Assembly (NCBI GenBank): GCA_022827185.1
Contig: JAJDTM010000013.1
Location: 62,001 to 126,000 of the forward strand
Reading direction: 5' to 3'
DNA: 64,000 nucleotides
From: Candidatus Poribacteria bacterium
GTDB taxonomy: Bacteria; Poribacteria; WGA-4E; WGA-3G
The translations under genes and the position numbers were made by a program. This document shows, in pieces, positions 41,686-50,806 of this stretch. Position 1 is the stretch's first letter; the number at the start of each line of letters is the position of its first letter. The notes beneath the pieces were generated by a model. It did not search any database and was not told the DNA's origin. It saw nothing but the letters and a program-made list of their open reading frames with translations.

Positions 41686-42945
41686 CTAACTCCACAATCT
41701 ATCGTGCGAACGCTCGGAATCCCATTCAGTTGTCGGTGCGAAGTATGCTGTTTCATTCGGATGGAGATGCTCTCGGATGACCTCTTCGTTGAGATCAATA
41801 CCTAAGCCGGGTGCCTCTGGAACAGTGATATAACCGTCTTGAATGATTGGGTTCGGTAAACCCGTTACCATTTCATCCCACCACGGGTTATCGACAGAGT
41901 GGTTCTCCAGGACCATGAAGTTCGATGTCGCTGCGGCGCAGTGGACACTCGCCATTGCACAGATAGGTGTCCCCGCCATGTGGAGTGCCATCGCAATGCC
42001 GTGATCCTCTGCGAGATCACCGATTTTCTTTGTCTCCAAAATCCCGCCAGATGTCGCTATATCGGGGTGCGCTATGGCGATGCCACGACTTTCAAACAGC
42101 GGCATAAAGTCCTCTTTGCAGTAGATGTCCTCTCCTGTGCAGATAGGTGTTGCACATGAATTAGAGAGACGCACATATTGGTCAGTGTATTGCCACGGCA
42201 CCATATCCTCCAACCACGCGAGATTGTATTTCTCTAATGCTCTTGCGAGGCGGATACAGTCTTCAATACCGATATGTCCGAAATGATCGACCGCAAGCGG
42301 TATCTCATAGCCGATACTGTCCCGAACGGTTTCTACGTATTCGCAAAGTATAGCGATGCCCGACTCGGTCAAACGGATGCCGGTAAAGGGATGCATCAGG
42401 TTAGAAGTATCCAAATTTCCCTGCGGTGCCGAGAGTGTACCCGGGGTTCCGCGTAGGAGTCCAACACCGATATCCATTTTCAGGAAAGTGAACCCTCTAT
42501 CAATGCGTTCTTGGAGTACCTTCCCCATCTGTTCGGGGTCTCTAAGGGACGGGGTATCGCTATAACATCGGATTTTATCTCGGAATTTACCACCCGCGAG
42601 TTGGTAACACGGCACGCCGTACGCCTTGCCAGCGAGGTCCATCAATGCCATTTCAATCCCACAAACCCCGCCACCTTGTCGCGCATGGTGCCCGAACTGC
42701 TTAATCTGTCGAAAGATTTTATCAACGTTACACGGATTTTCGCCCAAAATTCGACTTTTGAGCATCAGCGCATAGGTCGGACTCGCGCCATCTCGAACTT
42801 CACCGAGACCGTGAATGCCTTGGTTCGTGTCGAGTTTCAAAATGGGTCCGCCTGTTTGCGTCCGAACGATACGCATGTCGGTAATTTTCAGTTCCGAAGG
42901 CTGAGAAGCAGTATTGACATTCGATAGCATCTGTTGATCTTCCAT
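41686..42945 (-). CDS. Mandelate racemase/muconate lactonizing enzyme family protein
   Basis: A 419-residue enolase-superfamily enzyme. Metal ligands appear as Asp in PLAVDHFGHIG, Glu in LAWLEDMVP and Glu in TPICTGEDIY. The catalytic Lys-x-x/Lys region is FLKMDIGVG and the His side is ALHMAGTPICAMA. The N-terminal capping domain includes GIHGLGEVRDGASP. The family abstracts a proton alpha to a carboxylate; sugar-acid dehydration is the commonest role. GGAAG precedes the ATG. The stop codon of the aspartoacylase-like gene directly abuts this start (TAA then ATG), so translation is probably coupled. Confidence 0.9.
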   Translation of the reverse strand: MEDQQMLSNVNTASQPSELKITDMRIVRTQTGGPILKLDTNQGIHGLGEVRDGASPTYALMLKSRILGENPCNVDKIFRQIKQFGHHARQGGGVCGIEMALMDLAGKAYGVPCYQLAGGKFRDKIRCYSDTPSLRDPEQMGKVLQERIDRGFTFLKMDIGVGLLRGTPGTLSAPQGNLDTSNLMHPFTGIRLTESGIAILCEYVETVRDSIGYEIPLAVDHFGHIGIEDCIRLARALEKYNLAWLEDMVPWQYTDQYVRLSNSCATPICTGEDIYCKEDFMPLFESRGIAIAHPDIATSGGILETKKIGDLAEDHGIAMALHMAGTPICAMASVHCAAATSNFMVLENHSVDNPWWDEMVTGLPNPIIQDGYITVPEAPGLGIDLNEEVIREHLHPNETAYFAPTTEWDSERSHDRLWS

Positions 42946-43686
42946 TTATACTTCCTTTCCCGATACAATGTTAAGCGCGGTATCCAGTATCGTTAGATGG
43001 AGTGCTGTGCGTTGTTCAAGCTGCCAGACTGTTGGTGTTTCAGAGATAATAACATGTTCGCTATGAAAATGCAACAGGTAAGGTGTTAACCCTTGCGTTC
43101 CCCATGAATTAGCGACTTTGTAGACACCTTCGGCGAGATCTGGGGCATCTTCGCCGGGGTCTTCCGGATCTATTGGACCGATTGCTTTGGCAGCTGCGGC
43201 GAGTTTAGGACCGATATATTTTTCGTCACGCTTGCCTTCATAGAGGTAAAATCCGGTGGCATCGTAGTCTTCGTGGAAGTCTATCGCGAGTGAAAATTGG
43301 GTCTGACCGAGTGCCTTTTTGATGATAGCGACCTCAGCGACATCATCCGTTTCAAAAGAGCGATTGATGTCTATGCCATCACGGGTCTCACGCGTGTTAT
43401 GAACATAGCCGTAAGGGTTGATACACGGGATTATTAGAAATGAAAAATTTTTCAGAAATGCGGTATTGTCACGTTCGAGGAACTGTAAAACAGCCTCAAC
43501 ACCCGCGGGTTCATCGCCATGCATACCGCCAGTGATAAGCACCTGTTGCGGCTTACGTGCAGATGAATCTAAGCGGATTTGATGGATTGGCAGACTAATA
43601 TTTTCTTTGGCGTGGACGCTACCCATCAATTCTATGGGTACTTCCAAATTGTTCAAGCGTTCGGTGACTTTGGTGTAATCTCGCAA
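42946..43686 (-). CDS. Succinylglutamate desuccinylase/aspartoacylase family protein
   Basis: A zinc carboxypeptidase-like (M14/AstE) protein of 246 residues. GGMHGDEPAGVEAVLQFL supplies the H-x-x-E zinc ligands, INRSF follows PYGYVHNTRETRDG, and LAIDFHEDYD supplies the third ligand region. Such enzymes cleave amide bonds of N-acyl amino acids or act on peptides. I choose a TTG start at 43686, because AGGAG at 43696-43700 lies nine bases upstream and the protein then begins MRDYTKVTERLNN; the longer ATG reading from 43785 has no ribosome binding site. It abuts the enolase-superfamily gene. Confidence 0.85.
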   Translation of the reverse strand: MRDYTKVTERLNNLEVPIELMGSVHAKENISLPIHQIRLDSSARKPQQVLITGGMHGDEPAGVEAVLQFLERDNTAFLKNFSFLIIPCINPYGYVHNTRETRDGIDINRSFETDDVAEVAIIKKALGQTQFSLAIDFHEDYDATGFYLYEGKRDEKYIGPKLAAAAKAIGPIDPEDPGEDAPDLAEGVYKVANSWGTQGLTPYLLHFHSEHVIISETPTVWQLEQRTALHLTILDTALNIVSGKEV

Positions 43687-43841
43687 ACTCTGAAACTCCT
43701 TAGCAGGGTTAGCACAGAATGTTATTATAAGATACCTTAAAGCGGGATGACATGCAACTTGTATTTTAAAATAGGTCAGAGCCATTCAGTTTTCAGTGTA
43801 TTAACCATCAGCAATCACAGCGGTTCCATATTTTACTATAT

Positions 43842-43966
43842 AGGACTTATGGAAAATAAAAAACGGTATATTTTGCTGAAAACACCTTACAGTGAGGGTA
43901 TTTCGTTGTATTTAACCCCCTAAATCCCCTTATCAGGGGGACTTTAAGAGCAAATACGTAAGTCCT
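43842..43966. repeat. MITE-like element, AGGACTTACGCA family
   Basis: The ends are AGGACTTATGG and TACGTAAGTCCT, with a core TTAACCCCCTAAATCCCCTT then ATCAGGGGGACTTTAAGAG. It lies in the 470-base gap between the aspartoacylase-like gene and the first SelN-like gene. The rest of this gap holds no gene. The stretch at 44030-44065 (AAAAAATTAGGCAACCGTTTT) recurs beside the pseudogene at 49.87 kb. Confidence 0.72.
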
Positions 43967-44155
43967 AACTATAGATGAGTGGTTTTGTGTTTTTGCATCA
44001 GAATTGTGTCCGTTTTCTCCGATTTTTTAAAAAATTAGGCAACCGTTTTGTCCCTCCCTCGCGTCTTTATATATTGAAACCCGGATTTACGTGAACGCGA
44101 ACAGAATCCACTAAAGCATCGATCGTTACGTATGTTAATTGTCAGGAGATAAAAG

Positions 44156-45418
44156 ATGAAAAGAAGAAATTGGTTAGTTACCACAGTTTTGATGGCATCA
44201 ATTTTCGGCTTATGCATAAGCCTTCTAAGTTGTGCCACAAATAAAATAAATCTGCGAAAAACACTGGATACGAAGGAAACCCTACAGGTGCAGGCATATT
44301 GGGATCCAATTGCGGATGCCTCGCTCGGTTTACCCGATCATACGCCAAAACATGCCGCGCTATTTAAAAACCTTTCACCCGCGCACCCCAGTCAAGAATA
44401 TGACGTAGACGCTTTCAAAGCCTTTTTTCCGAAAGGATCTGTTCCTGTCGGACACGTGTGGGAACTGGATATGAACGAAGTCCTCCCGTTTCTCCGCCAG
44501 TTTCACGCCGGAGCAACCGCGGAGATGCATATCAACCCAGGTGGAGAAGGTGCCATAGAGGTATTTGGTCGGCGTATAGTTCTGATAAAGGTAGGTTTGG
44601 AGTCAGAGGGTGCGTTCGCATGTCTTCGCGCACTTTCGGCGACTCATGCCGAAATCGTCTTCAGAATTCATGCCGAATTTCTATTGGATGAGGAGGCGCG
44701 TGCCTACTTTACACCCGCACAATTCACCGGACGGTTGATACTCAATCGGAACAGTGGAACGATTCGCGATTTTTGGCTCCATCTCCCACCGCGTAAGACC
44801 AATGTTGACATCAACGCCTTTGGCAGTGCGGATATGGTTTACGTGCCGCGCATGGAACTGATCGCACAAAACGCGCATGACCAGAGTGATATTGCCTGGG
44901 AGACTGCCATTACCGAAAACGAGGTGAAAGACCTGTTAGAGGCTTCCTTCTATAAGTTTTCCGAAATTGAGAGGCTCCCTATTGAGGAGGCTGTTGCACA
45001 AGCACAGGCGGAGAACCGCCCTATTCATGTGATTCTCACCTGGGGTGTGTTTGACGACGAATCGTGCTGAGCGAGCGGTAAAACCTTGAGGACAGTTGTC
45101 CTCTCCGATTCAAAAATCGTAAAATTGCTCAATAAGCACTATGTCAATGTATTCCTTCTGATTCGGGATCTGCGTGAACTTCAGAACGGGACGAAGGACG
45201 AGTTAGTAAGTAAATTCGCAAATACGGTTTCCACAACGTTTGAAGCGGCTGTCGCGCAGGGCGTAGATGGTTCGGTAAACAGTTTTGTACTATCGCCTCA
45301 ATTGGAGTTGATAGGTCATTTACCTTATCAGGATCTAACAAAACCAAACGAGGACATTGAGGTCATTAACGAGACATACCGGACATTTCTAAAGGATGCT
45401 TTGACCAAAAATAGGTAG
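44156..45418 (+). CDS. selN: Selenoprotein N-like lipoprotein, copy 1 (UGA = Sec305)
   Basis: A 420-residue protein if the in-frame TGA at 45068-45070 is read as selenocysteine; otherwise it would stop at residue 304. The N-terminus is a lipoprotein-like signal (lipobox SLLSC, Cys26). The body matches, from memory, human SELENON: VFRIHAEF at about 168-175, FTPAQFTGRLIL, then RPIHVILTWGVFDDESC-U and ASGKTLRTVVLSDSKIVKLL. The SCU motif sits in a thioredoxin-like fold; human SELENON is an ER thiol reductase. Reading continues in frame for 114 codons after the TGA. It lacks the C-terminal domain of copies 2-4, and the residue after Sec is Ala rather than Gly. AGGAG lies before the ATG. It heads the plus-strand array. 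Confidence 0.88.
45088..45103 (+). promoter_or_regulatory. SECIS-like hairpin, SelN copy 1
   Basis: GAGGAC-AGTT-GTCCTC forms a perfect six-pair stem with a four-base loop, beginning 17 bases after the in-frame TGA. This position and a small apical loop with G near its start fit the bacterial SECIS recognised by SelB. A smaller GGT-AAA-ACC stem lies between TGA and the hairpin. Confidence 0.8.
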
Positions 45419-45474
45419 GTGCGATTTGGAAGGAAACACAGAAGTCACACTTAAGCGAAAGGTAGGAAGCTATC

Positions 45475-46947
45475 ATGTTACTAACACTCATACGCCAACA
45501 GTTCCTCTCTCATCTGATGAGTGCTCGCTTTTTTGCTGCCGTTATCATTACTCTCCTTCTTGTTGTTTTCAATACGCTTGTGCTTATTGATGAATACGAG
45601 CGTCGACTCGCTGACTACAACATTCAAAAAACAGTTCATCGCCAGAAAGTGGAGGCGGCAGAAACTTATTCAACTTTAGAACTGTTTATTGAACGTCCAC
45701 CAAATCCGTTGAGTCTCTTTAGTACAGGATTAGAAAAACAGCTTGGAAGTACGGTTGAAATCTATTATAGCCTTGTCCCGTTGATTTCCAATGCTTCCGC
45801 GCGATACTTAGCGAACCCGTTTTTAAACCTTTTTTTAAAGATTGATCTTGCCTTTATCTTTCAAGTGGTACTGAGCCTACTTGCCCTGCTTTTTGGCTAC
45901 GATGCCATTTCTGGAGAACGGGAAACTGGCACCTTGCGGCTCCTTGTCTCCCAGCCAGTATCGCGAAGTTCTCTCCTTGTTGGTACATATATCGGTGCTA
46001 TGATTTGCCTGTTACTGCCATTGCTTTTGAGCCTGTTGTTGATTCTGATTCTATTATCAACAACCAGTTCAATTCAACTCAGTCCGGATGACTTCCTCCG
46101 AATCAGCGGGATTTTCCTAACGACAATTGCGTATGTCTCCATTTTCTATCTGATTGGACTCTTTATTTCCACCATGTCTCAACGGACCGCCACCTCGGCC
46201 ATGCTCTGTATGTTCTCATGGGTAGTTCTGGTCATCCTTTACCCAACCTGGAGTCAATTTACCATGAATCCAGTCGGCGATACGCACGCTGAAAAATCCT
46301 CAGTAGAGCGACAAGTAAATCAGATTTGGGAAGAAGTTGACAGAGAAAAACGCCGGTTCGTAGCAAACAGCCCACTTATGGGCAAGCCACCATGGTTTAA
46401 TCTCACGGGAAAAGGCGCGGTCGCTTGGGGAGACGGACGATATAAGGTAAATCTGGAATTGGATCCACAATCAGAGGAACTCGTTCCTCATGTCCAAGAG
46501 TATTATAAGACCATAAGCGCATTGGAAATCCGCTTAGCCAAAAAAACAGCTCTGATCCGAGAACAAAGTTTGGAAAGGACAGATATTCAACAATCAAGGT
46601 GGGATGAACTTTTGATGAAGCTAAGTCCGGCAAGTCTCTATAGGTTTGCAACAGCCGCTTGGGTGGGAACCGATTTGGATGGCATGCTTGATTTCGCTGA
46701 AGCCACACAGAAGTACCATCAAGCACTCATTAACTATTTTTACCAAGAGGATGCCTTTGCCAGTCGACTCTGGTTTGCTTCTGACAAGGGTATTGTGGAT
46801 TGGTCGAACTTGCCCCAGTTTCACTTTGATCGTAAAGATGTCTGGGTCAACGCACACCGGGCGATTCCTGAACTTTTTGTATTGTTAGTCATGAATCTGG
46901 TTCTCTTTGGCGGCACAGTTCAGGTTTTTATCAGAATGGATGTATAG
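45475..46947 (+). CDS. ABC-2 type permease
   Basis: A 490-residue membrane protein. One helix lies at about residues 18-40 (FFAAVIITLLLVVFNTLVLI), then a polar domain of about 100 residues, then the cytoplasmic motif FGYDAISGERETGTLRLLV, which marks ABC-2 permeases, and a cluster of helices. A second large polar domain at about 260-440 and a final helix ending FGGTVQVFIRMDV complete it. It is homologous to the permease at 48267. No ATPase is encoded nearby. AGGAAG precedes the ATG. The gene follows SelN copy 1 by 56 bases, so it is probably in the same transcript. Confidence 0.85.
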   Translation: MLLTLIRQQFLSHLMSARFFAAVIITLLLVVFNTLVLIDEYERRLADYNIQKTVHRQKVEAAETYSTLELFIERPPNPLSLFSTGLEKQLGSTVEIYYSLVPLISNASARYLANPFLNLFLKIDLAFIFQVVLSLLALLFGYDAISGERETGTLRLLVSQPVSRSSLLVGTYIGAMICLLLPLLLSLLLILILLSTTSSIQLSPDDFLRISGIFLTTIAYVSIFYLIGLFISTMSQRTATSAMLCMFSWVVLVILYPTWSQFTMNPVGDTHAEKSSVERQVNQIWEEVDREKRRFVANSPLMGKPPWFNLTGKGAVAWGDGRYKVNLELDPQSEELVPHVQEYYKTISALEIRLAKKTALIREQSLERTDIQQSRWDELLMKLSPASLYRFATAAWVGTDLDGMLDFAEATQKYHQALINYFYQEDAFASRLWFASDKGIVDWSNLPQFHFDRKDVWVNAHRAIPELFVLLVMNLVLFGGTVQVFIRMDV

Positions 46948-47112
46948 CGTATTAATTTAAATGCTGTAAGAAGGTAAAAGTTTTCACATCTGTAGCAAAT
47001 CACGTGGCATCGAAAAAACCACAAAGATTGAATTTGTGAACCATTTTAAAAGCCAAACGCCACTATTTAACTGGCATATCAACTACCTTTTATACAAGAG
47101 GAGATACGGAAA

Positions 47113-48141
47113 ATGAAGGTACTAAAATTGGCAAGTCTCGTTCTGCTGCTGAGTGTTCCCCTGTTTGAGACAAACAGCGGGGCACAAAGTTTGTCTCAAA
47201 CGGTTAAAGCCCGTATTGATGTTCAGCAAGGGGCAATAAATGATATGGTGTTTTCTACGGATGGCAGACATCTCGCGATTGCGAGTACAAAAAGTCTCCA
47301 ACTCTATGATGCCAAAACTTACAAAGAGCTTATCTCGTTTACCGGACATACAGATTCGGTGTTAGCGGTAGCACTCTCTCCCGACGGTAAGCTTCTGATT
47401 AGCGGCGGTCAGGACGAGACGGTCCGGCTGTGGAGAACTGACACCGGTGAACTCGTTCGCACCCGCGAAGAACATTGGGGACACGTCAATGCTCTCGCAT
47501 TCTCTGCCGATGGCGAAATGTTTTGGAGTGGGTGTAACAACGACAGAGAGATTCGATCTTGGTTTTCGTATGACGGCGGCAAGAGCAGCAAAAGGCAGGG
47601 TACCCTACCCTACATGAAGCCTAAAGATGTATACACTGCAACGGTGTTTTCACCCAACGCCGAAATCTTAGTAAGGGCAAGCACCGCCACTGCCCCCGAA
47701 CTCGGAGATGGGTTCCTTATTTTCTTTATTTCCCTGCACGGCACGAGAACTTCAACTATTTTCAGAGCAACGCATGCCGATCCGGTCAATGTCTTAACCC
47801 TTCATGCCGACGGTAATCTCCTCGCCACTGGCAGCGCGGATAAGACAATCCAGTTGTGGAATATAAAAGACACGACGCAACCGAGCCATATCCTCTCTAA
47901 ACACACCAGAGGTATCACGGCTATAGCATTTTCAGACCCTGGGAAACTGATTGCCAGTGGAAGTTCGGACAAAACCATTCAGTTGTGGGATGTTGAGACA
48001 GGGAAACCTCTTGATACGCTTACAGAACATACAAGCATGATTACTGCTGTAACCTTTTTTGGCGATAAAACACTTGCCAGTGGGAGCTCCAACGGCACAG
48101 TTATCCTGTGGAACCTAAAGGGAACCGATTTAACTGAGTAA
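47113..48141 (+). CDS. Secreted seven-repeat WD40 protein (copy a)
   Basis: A 342-residue exported protein: signal peptide (LKLASLVLLLSVPLFETNSGA), then seven WD40-type repeats (SLQLYD, TVRLWR, EIRSWF, a degenerate fourth, TIQLWN, TIQLWD, TVILWN). A single propeller would result, probably in the periplasm or at the cell surface. It is a paralogue of the proteins at 52607 and 58845: all share the unusual EIRSWx third repeat and the degenerate fourth repeat. AGGAGATACGG precedes the ATG. It is flanked by two homologous ABC-2 permease genes, so it may be part of their complex (inference). Confidence 0.88.
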   Translation: MKVLKLASLVLLLSVPLFETNSGAQSLSQTVKARIDVQQGAINDMVFSTDGRHLAIASTKSLQLYDAKTYKELISFTGHTDSVLAVALSPDGKLLISGGQDETVRLWRTDTGELVRTREEHWGHVNALAFSADGEMFWSGCNNDREIRSWFSYDGGKSSKRQGTLPYMKPKDVYTATVFSPNAEILVRASTATAPELGDGFLIFFISLHGTRTSTIFRATHADPVNVLTLHADGNLLATGSADKTIQLWNIKDTTQPSHILSKHTRGITAIAFSDPGKLIASGSSDKTIQLWDVETGKPLDTLTEHTSMITAVTFFGDKTLASGSSNGTVILWNLKGTDLTE

Positions 48142-48266
48142 CTAAAATGCGGTTTACTGGTCAACAAAATATGCCGATGCTAAAACCTTGGACTTTAGAA
48201 CACGGATACAGACTCCAGTGGGGACAGCGTATGTCAATACATTCAGACAGATTATAAGGCGGATCA

Positions 48267-49703
48267 ATGATGATTTGGCACATCCTTAAAAGAGAATTAT
48301 TTGACCATATCAATAGTTTGCGCTTCGCATTAACTACGTTCATTATGATTGCATTAATGGTAACCAATGCTATTGTGCACCTCCAGAAACACGCAGACCA
48401 AATCCAAGAGTATTCCAAGAACGTTACTGTATCCATCAACAAGTTGAAAGCGCAGACGCGGCTGTACACGTTGATCCAAAGGGGACCTGGTGAACTGTAC
48501 AAACGTCCATCTGCGCTCTCCTTCATTGCCAATGGTGGTGATGCCTTTCTTCCGAAGCTTGTTATAGATGATGATTCTTGGACGGCAGGCGACGTGAAAA
48601 GCATAGCGACTGTAGGTTACCCCGAAACAAAACAGAAATCAAAAAATTTACGGCCGCCGGGCGTACCCTTGGATTGGGTATTTATCATCACGTATTTATT
48701 CTCTTTTATTCCAATTTTATTTTCCTTTGATGCCCTTTCAGGCGAACGAGAACATGGAACGCTCCGATTGTGTCTTGCCAATCCGATTTCTAGGTCCCTG
48801 ATAGTGGTAAGTAAATTCCTGGGGATACTCATCGCCCTCGTTCTTCCATTCACTTTTGCCTTTTTGTTGAACATAACCATTCTTTCTACATCGCCTTGGA
48901 TTCAATTTGCTCCTGCAGACTGGGCACGCCTTGCGCTGGTCTTTCTCATTGTTTGTTGCTATGCCTGCATCTTCATTGCGGTCGGGTTGATGGTTTCTGC
49001 TCGGTTAGAGAGACGAATGAGCCTGGTCGTGCTCCTGTTGATTTGGGTAATAGTGGTGGTTTTTATGCCCCTAACGCTGGGGACACTCGCAGTGAAATGG
49101 TCAACACCCATTCAAACGGTGCATCAGTTTCGCGCGACAAAGAGAGAATTTATAAATAACACCAGAACAGAAAATAGTCGTAAATGGATCCAAATGAAAC
49201 AACACATTGACCGGAATAAAGCTCAGAAAGATGAACTATTGTCTCTCCTGAGGTTCAAGATGGAGTGGGTGAACTTTGATAGAAATATTCGAGAGGATCT
49301 AAATCGGGAGTACTTAATGGCACAAATTAAACAAGTACAGCAAGCACGATTCGTGTGCCGTTTATCTCCAGCAGCGACCGTTCAATACACACTCGAATCA
49401 ATGGCAGCCACTGGATTGAATCGACACCGACAATTCGTGGAAAACGTGCAGCTTTATACAAAACGATTTCGACAATTCATCGTCGAAATCGATAGCATTG
49501 ATTCCGAAAGTCTCCATCTCATTGGTATTCCCGAAGGCATGTCTAATAAGCCAATCACCCCTGAACAGATTCCGATATTTGAGGATAAACTGACTTTTAG
49601 AGACTCGTTCAACTCAGCCTTAGTAGATATGTCGCTGCTCGTTTTATTTGCCGGTGTGTTTCTTTCAGGAGCATGTCTCTTTTTCTTACGCGCAGACGTA
49701 TGA
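48267..49703 (+). CDS. ABC-2 type permease
   Basis: A 478-residue membrane protein, homologous to the one at 45475. It has an N-terminal helix (FALTTFIMIALMVTNAIVHL), a polar loop, a helix (WVFIITYLFSFIPILFSFDA), the motif LSGEREHGTLRLCLANPISRS, several helices to about residue 285, a second polar domain and a terminal helix ending SGACLFFLRADV. ABC-2 permeases move lipids, polysaccharides, peptides or drugs, or anchor gliding machinery. No cognate ATPase lies within the window. Together with its partner it may form a heterodimeric channel around the WD40 protein encoded between them (inference). Confidence 0.85.
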   Translation: MMIWHILKRELFDHINSLRFALTTFIMIALMVTNAIVHLQKHADQIQEYSKNVTVSINKLKAQTRLYTLIQRGPGELYKRPSALSFIANGGDAFLPKLVIDDDSWTAGDVKSIATVGYPETKQKSKNLRPPGVPLDWVFIITYLFSFIPILFSFDALSGEREHGTLRLCLANPISRSLIVVSKFLGILIALVLPFTFAFLLNITILSTSPWIQFAPADWARLALVFLIVCCYACIFIAVGLMVSARLERRMSLVVLLLIWVIVVVFMPLTLGTLAVKWSTPIQTVHQFRATKREFINNTRTENSRKWIQMKQHIDRNKAQKDELLSLLRFKMEWVNFDRNIREDLNREYLMAQIKQVQQARFVCRLSPAATVQYTLESMAATGLNRHRQFVENVQLYTKRFRQFIVEIDSIDSESLHLIGIPEGMSNKPITPEQIPIFEDKLTFRDSFNSALVDMSLLVLFAGVFLSGACLFFLRADV

Positions 49704-49731
49704 ACCGGTGATTGGACAATTTTACGCCAAG

Positions 49732-49873
49732 TTGGGAACCGATTGCGGATGCATCGCTCGGAATACCCAGTTACTCACAGAGGCACGAAATTCTTTTTAC
49801 CGACGCACCCGAGTCAAGAATATGAGGTAGACGCTTTCAAAACCTTTCTTCAAACTGAAAACGCAAAAAATTA
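49732..49873 (+). pseudogene. Decayed fragment of a fifth SelN-like gene
   Basis: The bases GAACCGATTGCGGATGCATC, continuing GCTCGGAATACCC, match the SelN copy 1 coding region around 44300-44330 (peptide PIADASLG). Further on, GAGTCAAGAATATGAGGTAGACGCTTTCAAAACC matches SQEYDVDAFKA of copy 1, but in another frame, with about 11 bases lost between. The fragment then stops. Next to it AAAAAATTAGGCAACCGTTTT repeats the sequence upstream of copy 1. This is a broken duplicate. Confidence 0.75.
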
Positions 49874-50141
49874 GGCAACCGTTTTCTCAATATAGCGCGT
49901 CACTATATATTGAGCGAGTAAATTGTGTTTCCAGCGTTTATTTTCAGCAGCCAGTGCGGGCATATCCAAACCTATTCTGATTGCTGAAAGGGTTGCGTAG
50001 CAACCCGATCTGATCCGGTCTTAATCGTGATGGGCGAATCACTTAATGTCTATGAAATCCGGCAGCTAATAACAGAATTACATTAAAACCTAAAGAGACT
50101 TCAGAAATCTCAGTTGAGTTTCACAATAAAAGGAAAATAAA
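49874..50141. other. Non-coding gap with hairpin
   Basis: No gene is seen. AAAAAATTAGGCAACCGTTTT, found also before SelN copy 1, spans the left edge. A perfect hairpin GGGTTGC-GTA-GCAACCC lies at 49990-50006. The right end holds AAGGAAAATAAA, the ribosome binding site of the next gene. Confidence 0.5.
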
Positions 50142-50654
50142 ATGAAACGCGTTTTGATACTTTTTCTGCTGATGAGTGGAATGCTAAGCTTTATAGCAAT
50201 CTCATTAGAAGGTATACCTGTCCAAGAATCCTCAGAACATCCACAGCGGATCAAAATCCTTCTTGACCTTGCAGGTGAAAGTGAACTTATACCGGTAGCC
50301 CAAGAACAGCTGCGTGAAGCATTTAGTAAAACCGAAGATATAGATGTCGTTACGGACATTGAAGCAGGCGTATCCTATGTGATCTCCGTTGTTCTCGTGG
50401 AAGCACGCGTTGGCGCAAATAAGCAAAAAACCGGAAATATCGCTGCCTGTATTCAGTATATTGACTATTTTGACAATAGTATTCTCAAACCGGATGTTGC
50501 TGTGTCAAATTGGGAACGTGTTAACCATCTCACAGTAAACTTGATTGAACATTCCCAGACAGGTTTGCACTTATTTCCTAAAAACGATTTAGAAAATATG
50601 ATGAGCGGTGTAGTTTCCAAGTTTCAGAAACTATTTTTGGAAAAGGAAGAATAA
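50142..50654 (+). CDS. Small secreted protein of unknown function
   Basis: A 170-residue protein I do not recognise. It has a signal peptide (VLILFLLMSGMLSFIAIS) and then a predicted alpha/beta domain (RIKILLDLAGESELIPVAQEQLREAFSKTEDIDVVTDIEAGVSYVISVVLVEARV). The pattern of a helix, then D-V-x-V-x-D and a Y-V-I-x-V-V-x-V-E strand, resembles small periplasmic domains in stress-response or secretion systems, but I cannot name a family. It lies between the decayed SelN copy and SelN copy 2 and, like them, is on the plus strand, so it may belong to the same transcript. AAGGA precedes the ATG. Confidence 0.7.
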   Translation: MKRVLILFLLMSGMLSFIAISLEGIPVQESSEHPQRIKILLDLAGESELIPVAQEQLREAFSKTEDIDVVTDIEAGVSYVISVVLVEARVGANKQKTGNIAACIQYIDYFDNSILKPDVAVSNWERVNHLTVNLIEHSQTGLHLFPKNDLENMMSGVVSKFQKLFLEKEE

Positions 50655-50806
50655 AACAAGACTTACGCAAACACTCATGGGTAATTCTAATTTCTCAGGG
50701 CCCGGTAGAATTTGCTTTACATTTGTGATCTGCATTCCTAATCGCACTGGACATTGTTCACAAATTAATGAATTAAATTGTTAATCTTCATTTAAGGAGA
50801 CAAGAA

